Positions 25,666 through 34,934 of a DNA stretch of 64,000 nt are shown piece after piece. Source of the DNA: Actinomadura sp. J1-007 (GTDB taxonomy: Bacteria; Actinomycetota; Actinomycetes; Streptosporangiales; Streptosporangiaceae); contig NZ_WING01000001.1 in NCBI RefSeq assembly GCF_009793335.1, positions 5,022,001 through 5,086,000 on the forward strand, in the 5' to 3' direction. The notes beneath the pieces were generated by a model. The model searched no databases. It was given only the letters and a program-made list of their open reading frames with translations, and was not told the DNA's origin. The stretch's first letter is position 1; each line of letters opens with the position of its first letter. The position numbers and the translations under genes were made by a program.

Positions 25666-26421
25666 ATGAACAAACGTCGTCTCCTGGTCGCCGTGCCCGC
25701 CGCCCTGCCCGTCGCGCTCCTGACGCTCACGGGCACGTCGGTGGCCCAGGCGGATCCGACGCCGCCCCCCTCCCCGAAACTCGTGGGCGGCGTGCCCGCG
25801 TCGCAGACCTACTCGTTCATGGCCTCCCTCCAGAACTCGGCCGGCAGCCACAACTGCGGCGGCACGCTCGTCGGCGCGAGCTGGGTGGTCACCGCCGGGC
25901 ACTGCGGCCAGCCGTACCAGGTCCGGATCGGCACCACCAACCGCACCTCCGGCGGCGAGGTCCGCCGGGTCGCGTCCCGCCAGGCGCTCGGCGGCGACAT
26001 CGCCCTGCTGCGGCTCGCCAGCCCCGCGACGTCCGCTCCCGCTCCCATCGCGACCAGCGCGCCGGTCGGCTCGGCCACCCGGCTGCTCGGCTGGGGCCAG
26101 ACCTGCCCGACGCAGGGCTGCGGCGGCGCGCCCGTCGGCCTGCGCCAGCTCGACACGACGATCCTGGCCGACTCGCGCTGCTCGGGCATCAGCGCCTCGA
26201 CCGAGCTGTGCATCAACGGCGGCGGCGGGCGCGGCGCCTGCTACGGCGACTCCGGCGGCCCCGCGCTGACCGGCGGGCCGGGCTCCTGGCAGGTCGTCGG
26301 CGCGACGAGCCGCGGCACCGCCAGCAGCTGCGCCATCACCCCCGCCATCTACACCGACGTGACCGCGTACCGCTCCCAGATCCTGCGGATCATCGGCGGC
26401 GGCGCGGGCGCGGCCCGGTAG
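25666..26421 (+). CDS. Secreted trypsin-like serine protease (S1 family)
   Basis: 251 aa, ATG 25666 with AAGGGA upstream. Signal peptide 1-30 (ending VAQA/DP), a short propeptide, then KLVGGVPAS as the activation site. Triad: His in VVTAGHC, Asp in GGDIALLRL, Ser in CYGDSGGPAL. Cys pairs are consistent with a chymotrypsin fold (NCGG and GHCG; CSG and CINGG). Streptogrisin/trypsin-like length. The metalloprotease gene starts 10 bases after its stop, so both are secreted together and share the terminator at 27065. Confidence 0.92.
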   Translation: MNKRRLLVAVPAALPVALLTLTGTSVAQADPTPPPSPKLVGGVPASQTYSFMASLQNSAGSHNCGGTLVGASWVVTAGHCGQPYQVRIGTTNRTSGGEVRRVASRQALGGDIALLRLASPATSAPAPIATSAPVGSATRLLGWGQTCPTQGCGGAPVGLRQLDTTILADSRCSGISASTELCINGGGGRGACYGDSGGPALTGGPGSWQVVGATSRGTASSCAITPAIYTDVTAYRSQILRIIGGGAGAAR

Positions 26422-26430
26422 GGGGCGGGC

Positions 26431-27039
26431 ATGCCGGCCATGAGAACGCGCGCCCGCAGGCTTCTGAGGGCGCTCGCCGCGACGCTGTTCGGCCTCGCGC
26501 TCGTCACCGGGGCGGCCTCCGTTCCCGCGAACGCCTCGTCCGGCCCGGCCGCGGCGCACGCGGCGGCGCAGGCGGCGCCCGTCGCCGTCCGCACGATCCG
26601 GTACGACGCGTCGCGCGCCGCCGAGTTCAAGGCGGTCGTCGACCAGGGCGCGCAGACCTGGAACCAGAGCGTCCAGAACGTCAAGTTCGTCGCCGGCTCT
26701 CCCGCCGACGTCGTCGTCCTCGCCGACAACGGCTGGCCGCGCGCGCAGCCGGCCGGACTCGGCCGGGGCACGGTGTGGATGGGCCGCCAGGCCGTCCAGC
26801 AGGGCCACTACCCGCACCGGATCGCCTCCCATGAGCTCGGTCACATCCTCGGGCTCCCCGACCGCCGCACCGGCCTGTGCACCGACCTGATGTCGGGCGC
26901 GAGCGCCGGGACGGGCTGCCGCAACCCCGACCCGAACGCCGCCGAGATCGCCGAGGTGGAGCGCAACTTCCGCAACGGCCGCATGCCGCTCGCGCCCGGC
27001 GTCACCCTCACCGAGGCGCCGGTGCCCGCCGGCCGCTGA
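26431..27039 (+). CDS. Snapalysin-type secreted zinc metalloprotease (M7 family)
   Basis: 202 aa. ATG 26431 preceded by GGGGGCGGGC. Signal peptide about 1-36 (LLRALAATLFGLALVTGAAS). The zinc site HELGHILGLPD is the M7 signature HExxHxxGxxD. Around it are VRTIRYDAS, TWNQSVQNVKF and the two-Cys loop TGLCTDLMSGAS and TGCRNPDPNAAE, all typical of snapalysins, the small neutral proteases of Streptomyces and relatives. It probably degrades extracellular protein along with the S1 protease upstream. Confidence 0.92.
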   Translation: MPAMRTRARRLLRALAATLFGLALVTGAASVPANASSGPAAAHAAAQAAPVAVRTIRYDASRAAEFKAVVDQGAQTWNQSVQNVKFVAGSPADVVVLADNGWPRAQPAGLGRGTVWMGRQAVQQGHYPHRIASHELGHILGLPDRRTGLCTDLMSGASAGTGCRNPDPNAAEIAEVERNFRNGRMPLAPGVTLTEAPVPAGR

Positions 27040-27064
27040 CCCAGGACCATCCCTCCCCTCCCCA

Positions 27065-27105
27065 GAACCGCGGCGCCCCTCGCCTATGAAGGGGCGCCGC
27101 GGTTC
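27065..27105 (+). terminator. Terminator of the protease operon
   Basis: GAACCGCGGCGCCCCT (27065-27080) and AGGGGCGCCGCGGTTC (27090-27105) form a perfect 16-bp stem with a 9-base loop, 26 bases after the metalloprotease stop. Confidence 0.85.
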
Positions 27106-27120
27106 CGTATGTTCTGGGGC

Positions 27121-27689
27121 GTGAGCGGTCATACGGGGCACCGCCCCCGCGCGTGCTCCTGCGCCGGGTCGCGGCGGAGGACGGAACCGAGTTCACCGCG
27201 CGCGCACGCGCGAGCCTGGAGCTGCACCGCCCGTGGATCTCGTGCCCGACCACGCCCGGACGGTTCGCCGCGTACGTGGCGGGCTTCGACGGCGTGACGG
27301 CGGTCGGCTACGTCGTGTGCCTGCGGGAGAGCGGGGCCATCGCGGGGTTCGTGAACGTCCGCCAGATCCACCGCGAGTCGTACCGGCGGGGCGTGCTCGG
27401 GTACGGGGCGTTCGCGCCGTACGCCGGGAGGGGCCTGATGGCGGAGGGGCTCGCGCTGGCGGTGCGGCGCGGGTTCGGGGAGCTCGGCCTGCACCGGCTG
27501 GAGGCCGACGTGGAGCCGGGGAACGCGGCGTCGCTGAACCTGCTGAAGCGGCTGGGGTTCCGGCGCGAGGGGTTCGCCGCCGAGCTCATCGAGATCGACG
27601 GCGTCTGGCGGGACGCCGAACGCTGGGCGATCACGACCGGCATGATCGGATCTTCACTCCCGACGTTTAGTGATCTTGACTATGAGTGA
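27121..27689 (+). CDS. GNAT acetyltransferase (RimJ/RimL-like)
   Basis: The uninterrupted frame begins at GTG 27153 (MLLRRVAAEDGTEF), which is short at the N-terminus and has no RBS. Adding one C to the C5 run at 27144-27148 extends it to GTG 27121 (MSGHTGHRPPRVLLRR), so I give that as the probable start. Acetyl-CoA motif: GYGAFAPYAGRGLMAEGL, then LHRLEADVEPGNAASLNLLKRLGF, the RimJ hallmark. About 180-190 aa. The substrate (ribosomal protein N-terminus or a small amine) is not deducible. Confidence 0.85.
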
Positions 27690-27757
27690 TAAGGCGACAA
27701 ACAGGTCATGACGCGCACCGCCGCGCTCAGATCTCGCCCCTGTGGAGGTCGGTCGGC

Positions 27758-28999
27758 GTGGCCAGCAACCAGCACGACGAGCACGGGCCCGACGCGGGCG
27801 GCCGTCCCGAGTGGCCGGACACGCTGGACGTGCGGTCCCTCCTGGAGGAGGGCTGGCGTCCGACGCCGTTCCGCGAGTTCGTGCTGAAGGTGCACAGCCG
27901 CTGCAACCTCGCCTGCGACTACTGCTACATGTACGAGATGGCCGACCAGGGCTGGCGCGCCCAGCCGCGCCGGATGAGCCGCCAGGTCGTCGACCTCGCC
28001 GCCCGCCGGATCGCCGAGCACGCCCGCGACAACCTGCTGCGCGAGGTCGACGTCGTGCTGCACGGCGGCGAGCCGCTGCTCGCGGGCGTCGAGCACCTGC
28101 GCTACGTCGCGACCGCCGTCCGCGAGGCGATGCCGCCGGACATCGCGGTCACCCTCCAGGTCCAGACCAACGGCGTGCTGCTCGACCCGCGCTTCCTCGA
28201 CCTGTTCGACGAGCTCGACATCACCGTCGGCGTCAGCGTGGACGGCGACGAGGAGGGCCACGACCGGCACCGGCTCAGGGCGAACGGCAAGGGCAGCTAC
28301 GGCGAGGTCGCCGCGGGGATCGAGCGGCTGGCCTCCCCGCGCTACCGGCACCTGTTCGGCGGCCTGCTCGCGACCGTCGACCTCGACAACGACCCCGTCC
28401 GCACGTACGAGTCGCTGGTGGCGTTCGGCCCGCCGACGATCGACTTCCTGCTGCCGCACGGCAACTGGGACGCGCCGCCCCCGGGCCGCCCGCCGGACGG
28501 CACCACCCCGTACGGCGACTGGCTGATCAAGGCGTTCGACCGCTGGTACGGCGAGCCGGTGCGCGAGACCCGCGTCCGGCTGTTCGGCGAGGCCATCCGG
28601 CTGCTGCTCGGCCGCCCCTCGTACGGCGAGGCGCTCGGGCTCGCCCCCGTCTCGCTCGTGGTGGTCGAGACGAACGGGCGGATCGAGCAGGTCGACACGC
28701 TCAAGTCGGCGTTCCAGGGCGCGGCGGGCACCGTGCTGCACGTCGCGCGCGACCCGTTCGACACCGCGCTGATGCTGCCGCCGATCGCCGCGCGGCAGAT
28801 CGGCCCCCGGGCGCTGTCGCCGCGCTGCTCGTCGTGCCACCTCCGCCGCGTGTGCGGCGGAGGCCACTACGTGCACCGCTACCGGTCCGGCAGCGGCTTC
28901 CTCAACCCGTCGGTCTACTGCGCCGACCTGACGCGCCTGATCACCCACGTGCACGACGTCGTCGCCGCCGACGTGGCGGGCCTGCGGCCGTCCCCCTAG
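27758..28999 (+). CDS. fxsB: FxsB-type radical SAM/SPASM peptide maturase (cyclophane-forming family)
   Basis: 413 aa from GTG 27758 (GGAGG 9 bases upstream). The opening PFREFVLKVHSRCNLACDYC carries the radical-SAM cluster Cys49, Cys53, Cys56 (CxxxCxxC, then YMYEMAD). HGGEPLLAGV, VQTNGVLLD and VGVSVDGDEEGHDRHR are typical of FxsB/anSME-like enzymes. The SPASM-like end has RCSSCHLRRVCGGGHYVHRY and NPSVYCADL, ligating auxiliary clusters. FxsB enzymes join an aromatic side chain to a residue two positions on in a small precursor peptide. The usual partners are here: FxsT convergent at 31540-29010 and a precursor-like peptide at 31897. A lower-GC stretch at 27650-27710 with TTGACT probably holds its promoter. 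Confidence 0.9.
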   Translation: MASNQHDEHGPDAGGRPEWPDTLDVRSLLEEGWRPTPFREFVLKVHSRCNLACDYCYMYEMADQGWRAQPRRMSRQVVDLAARRIAEHARDNLLREVDVVLHGGEPLLAGVEHLRYVATAVREAMPPDIAVTLQVQTNGVLLDPRFLDLFDELDITVGVSVDGDEEGHDRHRLRANGKGSYGEVAAGIERLASPRYRHLFGGLLATVDLDNDPVRTYESLVAFGPPTIDFLLPHGNWDAPPPGRPPDGTTPYGDWLIKAFDRWYGEPVRETRVRLFGEAIRLLLGRPSYGEALGLAPVSLVVVETNGRIEQVDTLKSAFQGAAGTVLHVARDPFDTALMLPPIAARQIGPRALSPRCSSCHLRRVCGGGHYVHRYRSGSGFLNPSVYCADLTRLITHVHDVVAADVAGLRPSP

Positions 29000-29009
29000 C
29001 GGACGGGCC

Positions 29010-31540
29010 CTAGATGGGCGGCGGGTCGAAGTCGGCGTCGAGGTGGCGGCCGGACAGGAAGACCTGCGCGTCGGGGTGCTCCAGGCCGAGGGTGCGGGCG
29101 TAGCCGTCCTTGACCCGCTCGTGCAGGGCCGCGGCCTCCTCCTCCGCGCCGGCCTCCTTCAGGTCGGCGGCGAGGTTGGCCGCGCACGACAGCGCCATCG
29201 GGTGGTCGTCGCCCACGATCGCGCGCAGCCGGCGCAGCGTGCCCTGGCCGAGCCGGCAGGCCGCGTCGACCTCCCCGAGCGCCGACAGGTCGCTCGCGAG
29301 GTTGGTGGCGACCGTGAGGGAGTAGTGGTGGTCGCGGCCGAGCTTGGCCTCCAGGCCCGTCAGCGCCTCCTCGTTCAGCTCCCGCGCGGTGGGCGCGTCG
29401 CCCCGCTCCCGGTGCATGATCGCCAGGTTGCCGCGGCAGCCGTAGTTGTACGGGTGCGCCGTGCCGTACACCCGCGGGTACCGGCGGGCGGTGTCCTCGG
29501 CGAGCTGCATCGCCGCGTCGGACTCGCCGAGGCCGCGCTGGACGTTCGCCAGGCACATCGCGGTCGCGAGCGTGTCGGGGTGGTCGAGCCCGAACAGCCG
29601 CACGTACTTGGCGTGCACCTCCTGGGCGAGTTCGAGGGCCCGGTCGAAGTCGCCCGCGCGCCGCCAGGCGATCGACAGGTCCTTGCCGGTGCGCAGCGTC
29701 GCGTTGTGCTCGACGCCGAGCTCGTCCTTGGCGTACGCGTAGGCGTCCTCGCCGAGGTCGCACGCCTCGGCGTAGTCGCCGCACAGCCGTACGGCGCGCG
29801 CGAGGCCGCTCCACGCGATGAGCAGGCTGACCTTGTCGGCGCCGGCGCCCTCGGCGGCCTGCCAGCCGCGGAACGCGCGCTGGAGCAGCTCCTTGGAGCC
29901 GATGTAGTCGCTGCTCAGCCCGTAGTCGAGCGCGAGGTTGTTGACCGTGCGCAGGGTGTCCAGGTCGGTCGGGCCGTACTTGCCCTCGTAGCGCCGCAGC
30001 AGCTCCTCGTCGCGCTCGCGCGCCTGCTGGAAGTCGCCCTTCGCGCGCAGGTCCGCGCAGTCGCCGCGGCGGTACCGCAGGGTCAGCTCGTCGTCGGGGC
30101 CGAACGTCTTCTCCGCGACCTCCAGCGACTTGCGGTTGAGCCGGGACGCCTCCTCGTACGCGCCGAGCTCGCGCAGGATGTTGACCTGCTCCAGGCGCAG
30201 CGACAGCACGTCGATGTGGTCCTCGCCCGAGTCCGCGATCCAGTTCTTGAGGAAGCCGTCCACCAGGCCGCGCGCCGACGCGTAGTCGCCCCGGGCGAAC
30301 AGGTACCGGACGATGTTGAGCGACAGCGTCCGCGCCTCCGGGGCGCCGCTCTCGCCGACCGCGGCGGGCGCGATGTGCCCGAGCAGGTTGGCGTAGCGCG
30401 GCCAGTTGGCCGGGTCGCGGGGGTCGGACGGCGCGTACCCGGCGAGCAGCAGGTGCACCGCGTGCCGCATCCGCGCCTGCTCGGCCGGGAGCAGCTCGTC
30501 GCGCAGCAGCGCCTGGATCAGCCGGTGGACCTGGATCGTCCGGCCGGGGATGTCGAGCCGCGCGAGGGCGTACCGGCCGAGCTCGCCGATCGCCCGGCTC
30601 AGCCCGATCGGGTCGGCGATCAGCCCGGACAGCTCGGCGCCGATCCCGGCGCGGGGCTGGCTGAACGCGTCGCGGGGGATCGGCTCGGGCCCGAAGAACG
30701 CGCAGCAGCGCAGCAGCTCGACCGCCTCGGGCAGGCGCTCCTTCAGGCTCGTCACCGACAGGCCCCACGCGGCGGTCATCGACACCGGGTACTCGGTCGG
30801 CTTGCCCTCGCCGAGGAGCTGGCTGGTGCGCTCCTTCAGCAGCCCGAGGTACTCCGGCACCGACATGCCCGTCTCGGCCTGGAGCGCCCCGGCCTGCTCC
30901 AGCGCGAGCGGCAGGTCGCCGAGCTCGTCGGCCAGCCGGTCGGCGTCCTGCTCGCTGATCGCCTTGGAGACCCGCTTGCTGAGGAACTCCACGCTCTCGG
31001 CGCGGCTGAACACGTCCACCGGGACGGTGTCGACCACGCCGTCCCAGCGGTGGTTGCGGGAGGTGATCAGCACGTGGCCGGGGCCCTGCGGGATGACGTC
31101 GTTGAGGTCCTCGGGCTGGTCGGCGTTGTCGAAGATGAGCAGCCACCTGGAGAACGGCTCGCCGCGGCGCAGCGCGTCGAGCACCGCCTTCGCCGCGTCC
31201 TCGATGCCGCTCGCGGTGCTCGGCGGGAGGCCGAGGTGCGGGGCGAGGCTGGCGAGCGAGGAGCGCACCAGCACCGGCTGGTCGGCGGGGATCCACCAGA
31301 CGACCTCGTACTCGGCGCGGAAGCGGTAGGCGTACTCGACGGCCATCTGCGTCTTGCCGACGCCGCCGAGCCCGTGCAGCGCGTGCGGCACGACCGCGGT
31401 CACCTGGCCGGCGATGCCCGCGCGCAGCCGGGACAGCAGCTCCTCGCGGCCCGTGAAGTTCTTGTTCCGTGGGGGATCCTTCCCCACACCTCAGGGACGC
31501 GGCCCGCGGAACGCGGTGCGCCTGAGTGTGGACTGGTCAT
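29010..31540 (-). CDS. fxsT: FxsT: FxSxx-COOH-system STAND ATPase with tetratricopeptide repeats (one -1 frameshift near the start)
   Basis: The uninterrupted frame starts at GTG 31487, but adding one base to the G5 run at 31471-31475 links it to ATG 31540, which has GGAGG 8 bases upstream and gives the family start VWGRIPPRNKNFTGRE. About 843 aa. NB-ARC/STAND core: HGLGGVGKTQMAVEYAYRF (Walker A), WLLIFDNAD (Walker B), VLITSRNHRW, and GDLPLALEQAG (GxP-like). A winged-helix region follows, then TPR repeats of about 42 residues from about 430 to 815 (FGPDDELTLRYR, FGLDHPDTLATA, LGRDHHYSLTVA), ending DADFDPPPI. The ending matches the FxsT family by eye. It probably senses or scaffolds the modified peptide. 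Confidence 0.88.
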
Positions 31541-31896
31541 GCGATCCACCTCCGAGTTGTCTCCCGTTCCCGGCTACCCATGCAATTTTCGGGTCTCCTT
31601 ACCAAGGGGACAACCCCGTGATCCGGCGCGGTTGGAAAATCTCTCGAAAGGAAGCCGGTAATGTGTCGAGTGACACAAGGGGCGCCCAGCTCGGGAAAAT
31701 CGGCCGGGCCAAAATCGCGGGCCGGGCGGGTCATAACCGGGATGGACGAAAGTGGTCACCGGTGAAAGAATCACGGCGGCGCGCGGCCCGCCGGTACCCG
31801 CCACAGTGGGGATCGCGCGGCGATCCGGTCAGCGCCGACCGGGATCGTGAACGCCGGCTCCCACCTGCACGGCAACCCTGACGCACGGGAGAGACC
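31541..31896. promoter_or_regulatory. Divergent control region between fxsT and the precursor-like peptide
   Basis: About 350 bases, noticeably richer in A/T than the genes (31570-31770), which fits two divergent promoters. GTGTC-GAGT-GACAC (31663-31676) is a 5-4-5 palindrome that could be an operator. I cannot fix -35/-10 boxes with confidence. Downstream, GGGAGAG lies 4 bases before ATG 31897. Confidence 0.4.
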
Positions 31897-32109
31897 ATGT
31901 CACGGCAGACCACCGACAAGGCCCCTGACCTCGGCTTCATCGACACCACCGGACTGACCGGGCTCGCCCTGGCGCCGCTTTCGGAATCGGCGTTGAAACG
32001 CGCGCTGATCGAGGTCGTCGACCCGTTGTGCGCCGAGCGCGACCCGCAGGCCGGCTTCGACAACAGCGGGGGCAGGCCGCCCCGCCGCAACGGGGCCGCC
32101 CGGGCGTGA
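31897..32109 (+). CDS. FxsA-like precursor peptide (70 aa), candidate cyclophane RiPP
   Basis: ATG 31897 with RBS GGGAGAG. The first 45 residues are leader-like and helical (PDLGFIDTTGLTGLALAPLS, then LKRALIEVVDPL), resembling FxsA leaders. The C-terminal part has AGFDNSGGRPPRRNG. Phe-Asp-Asn fits the aromatic-X-Asn/Asp/Ser pattern that FxsB-type enzymes crosslink, although the peptide does not end in FxSxx as classical substrates do. A G5 run at 32068-32072 lies just after this motif. If a G is missing there, the tail becomes SGGQAAPPQ and so on, leaving Phe-Asp-Asn unchanged. Location between fxsT and the second STAND gene supports a substrate role. Modification itself is inference. Confidence 0.6.
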   Translation: MSRQTTDKAPDLGFIDTTGLTGLALAPLSESALKRALIEVVDPLCAERDPQAGFDNSGGRPPRRNGAARA

Positions 32110-32247
32110 GGGAATGAGAATTCCTCTCTTGCGCGCGCTCTTCCCGGCTCCGCTGTGGACGGGTCGGGCGCGTATTACCCTGGGTGGACCAGAGTCTCCT
32201 TGAAAGTCGGCTCACCGTCCGCGGAGGCCGCCTGCGGAGGTCGTCCG

Positions 32248-34656
32248 ATGATCACCAGTTCCCACGTCGACGGTCCGCCTCCCTACGTCGGGGGGCGGCC
32301 CTTCGGCAGCGGAGACGAGGAGGTCTTCTTCGGCCGGGCGGACGAGTCCGCCGAGCTGGCGCGGCTCTGGCGGACCCACCGGCTCACCCTCCTGCACGGG
32401 CACGCCGGCGCGGGCAAGACCTCGCTGCTGGCCGCCGGGGTCGTGCCCCGGCTCGAAGCGGGCGGCGAGCACGTGCTCGGCCTCGGCCACGTCTGGCGGC
32501 ACAACGCGTTCCCGACGGCGGCGTTCCCCGAGCAGAACCCGTTCACCCTCGGGCTGCTGTCGTCGTGGTACCCGAGCGAGTCCCCGGCCGACGTCGCCGG
32601 GACGTCCGTGCTCGGCTTCCTGCGCAAGCACGGGCGCAAGGACAGGTTCGGCAGGCCCGTCCCGACGCTCGCCGCGATCGACCAGGCCGAGCTGCTGTTC
32701 CGCGGCTCGATCCCGCACGAGCGGCAGCGGCGCGCGTTCCTCGGCCAGCTCGGCCGGGCGCTGCTCGGCGAGCCGAGCCTGCGGCTGCTGCTCTGCGTGC
32801 GCGACGACCACCTCGACGAGGCGCTCGCGTTCGCCCGCGGGCTGGGCGACGCCGAGGGCGCTTTCGGGCCGGACGGCGTGGAAGGCGCGGACGGCGTGGA
32901 CGGTGCGGCGGGGCGCTCGGGCCTGGCCGACGGCGACCGCGCCGCGTTCCGGCTCGGGCCGTTCGACCGGGACGCCTCGGCCGAGGCGGTGCGCGGGCCG
33001 CTGGAGGCGCGCGGCCACACCGCCCCCGCGCCCGCCGTCGCGCGGCTCGTCGACGAGCTGCACACGTTCCGCACGCCCTGGACGCCGCACGCGCAGGCCG
33101 TCGACACGGTCGAGCCCGCGCTGCTCCAGACGGTGTGCTCCCGGCTGTGGTCCGACTTCCCCGGCGAGGCGGGCGTCCCGGCCGAACGGCTCGGCGCCGA
33201 GGTCGACCGGGTGCTCGCCGGGTTCTGCGCGCGGTCGCTCGCCATGGTCGCGGCCGACCACCGGGTCGCCCCCGGCGAGCTGGCGGCCTGGTTCCGCGAG
33301 GCGTTCGCGGAACGGCAGGGGAGCGGGGGAGTCGCCGAGGACGAGCTGCCGCGCGCGATGAGCGGGCCGGTCGTCCGGGCGCTGGAGGACCTGCACCTGA
33401 TCAAGGCGCGCCGTGACGCGGGCGGGCGCCGCTACGAGCTGATGCACCCGCGGCTCGCGCGCACGCTGCACGGCCTCGGCGAACGGCCCGTCCCCGTCCG
33501 CAGGCCCGGCCCCGCCGCGCGGCTGAGGGCCGCCGAGGTCGCGCTGTGCGAGGGCGCCGCCGACCTCGCCCGGCACCACACCGAGGGCGTGATCCGCGCC
33601 TGCGGCAAGGACGACCTGCGCGTTCTCGGACGGGCCGAGCTGCTGCTCGGCAACATCGCGCACGAGCAGGGGCGCCCGGCGCCCGCGGTCCGGCACTACC
33701 GCAGCGCGGCGCAGATCTTCGAGGTGCTCCAGGACACCCGCGCGGTCGGGCTGCTGCTCGCCGCGGTCGGCCGGCTCGTCATGGACGTCAACGCGGCCGA
33801 GGCCGTCTCGGAGCTGCGCACCGCCGCCAACCGGCTGCCGAACGACCTGACCGTGCACATCGCGCTCGGGCAGGCGCTGTGGCAGGCCGGGCAGATCCGC
33901 GCGGCGCTCGCCGTCCTCGACGGGGTGCTCGCGCGGGACGGCGACGCGTCGGAGGCGCTGCGCACGCGCGGGGAGATCCTCGCCGACCTCGGGCAGGCCG
34001 GGCCCGCGCTCCGCGACCTCAGCCGCGTCGACCGCGGCGGGCGCTCCTCCACCGAGGCGGCCTGGCTGCTCGCGGTGACCATGCACGCGCGCGGCGCCTC
34101 CACCGCGGACGCCGAGACCGACGGACCCGGCACGGCGGACGTGACGGGTGCGGCGGGTGAGGCGGGCGCGGCGAGCCCGGCGGGCGGTGCTGGCGGTACC
34201 GGCGGTACGGGGCGGACGGAGCAGGCGGGCGCGGCAGGCCGTTCAGGCGCGACCGGCCAGGCGGGTCAGACGGGCGAGGCGGGCGAGGCCCGCGCGGCGC
34301 TCGACGGCGCGGGCCACGACGCGGGCCACGACGCGGTGGACAGCACAGGGGACGGCACGGGGGGCGGCGCGGGGGACGGCGGCCCGGACCCGGGCAGCGG
34401 CGCGCGGCGCGGACGGCCGACGCCGGACGCCCTTCCCGCCGACCGCCGGGCGCCCGAACTGCCCGCCGTCCCCGACGCCGAGAGCGGGCCCGTGCTGCTG
34501 CGCATCGCCCGCGCCCACCGGCTGCACGGCGACGCCGAGTTCGCCGCCGAGATCGCGGCCCGCGCGGTCGCCGCGCGGCATCCGCCGCTGCCGCCGCAGA
34601 TGCGGGACGAGGCGCGCGGGCTGGAGCACCGGCCGTTCGGCACCGACCGCGCGTGA
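32248..34656 (+). CDS. nSTAND-type ATPase with C-terminal TPR repeats and a collagen-like insert
   Basis: 802 aa from ATG 32248 (GGAGG 8 bases upstream). The N-terminus PPYVGGRPFGSGDEEVFFGR is the nSTAND1 opening. Walker A GHAGAGKT at residues 51-58, Walker B LAAIDQAELLF near 145, and a sensor LLLCVRDDHLDEAL. A winged-helix-like region is near 330-410, with TPR-like helices from about 420 to 620. Two Gly/Ala-rich inserts interrupt it: a short one near 205-225 (GPDGVEGADGVDGAAG) and a long one near 627-730 (AGEAGAASPAGGAGGTGGTG onward). No effector domain is visible. It lies directly downstream of the precursor-like peptide, probably in the same operon, and could act as the receptor or switch of the system. 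Confidence 0.75.
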   Translation: MITSSHVDGPPPYVGGRPFGSGDEEVFFGRADESAELARLWRTHRLTLLHGHAGAGKTSLLAAGVVPRLEAGGEHVLGLGHVWRHNAFPTAAFPEQNPFTLGLLSSWYPSESPADVAGTSVLGFLRKHGRKDRFGRPVPTLAAIDQAELLFRGSIPHERQRRAFLGQLGRALLGEPSLRLLLCVRDDHLDEALAFARGLGDAEGAFGPDGVEGADGVDGAAGRSGLADGDRAAFRLGPFDRDASAEAVRGPLEARGHTAPAPAVARLVDELHTFRTPWTPHAQAVDTVEPALLQTVCSRLWSDFPGEAGVPAERLGAEVDRVLAGFCARSLAMVAADHRVAPGELAAWFREAFAERQGSGGVAEDELPRAMSGPVVRALEDLHLIKARRDAGGRRYELMHPRLARTLHGLGERPVPVRRPGPAARLRAAEVALCEGAADLARHHTEGVIRACGKDDLRVLGRAELLLGNIAHEQGRPAPAVRHYRSAAQIFEVLQDTRAVGLLLAAVGRLVMDVNAAEAVSELRTAANRLPNDLTVHIALGQALWQAGQIRAALAVLDGVLARDGDASEALRTRGEILADLGQAGPALRDLSRVDRGGRSSTEAAWLLAVTMHARGASTADAETDGPGTADVTGAAGEAGAASPAGGAGGTGGTGRTEQAGAAGRSGATGQAGQTGEAGEARAALDGAGHDAGHDAVDSTGDGTGGGAGDGGPDPGSGARRGRPTPDALPADRRAPELPAVPDAESGPVLLRIARAHRLHGDAEFAAEIAARAVAARHPPLPPQMRDEARGLEHRPFGTDRA

Positions 34657-34934
34657 CCGCGCGGCCGTCCGGGAGTTCGACGATCTTCCGCTCCGGTCCG
34701 TCCCCATTCCGGTAAAGTGCGGACCTCGCAAGGGATGCGCCGGGATCATCCGCCGATCGGGTCGAGAACGCCACCAGCGAGGCATTAGCCCACCGTGGCA
34801 ACATCGCACCGTAATTGTCTCGATCGGTGCAATATCCGGCTGCCGGGCATTTTGGCCTCACCTGGAAGTCTTTTGGGCCGCCGCTGGCATGTCGGATCGC
34901 CGGGCCCGGTCGCGCCCGCCCAAAACTCCGACAG

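Noticed and set aside
34133..34430. Gly/Ala repeats as a separate PE-PGRS-like or collagen gene
   Set aside because: The frame is continuous with the STAND-TPR protein on both sides, and no start or RBS lies inside.
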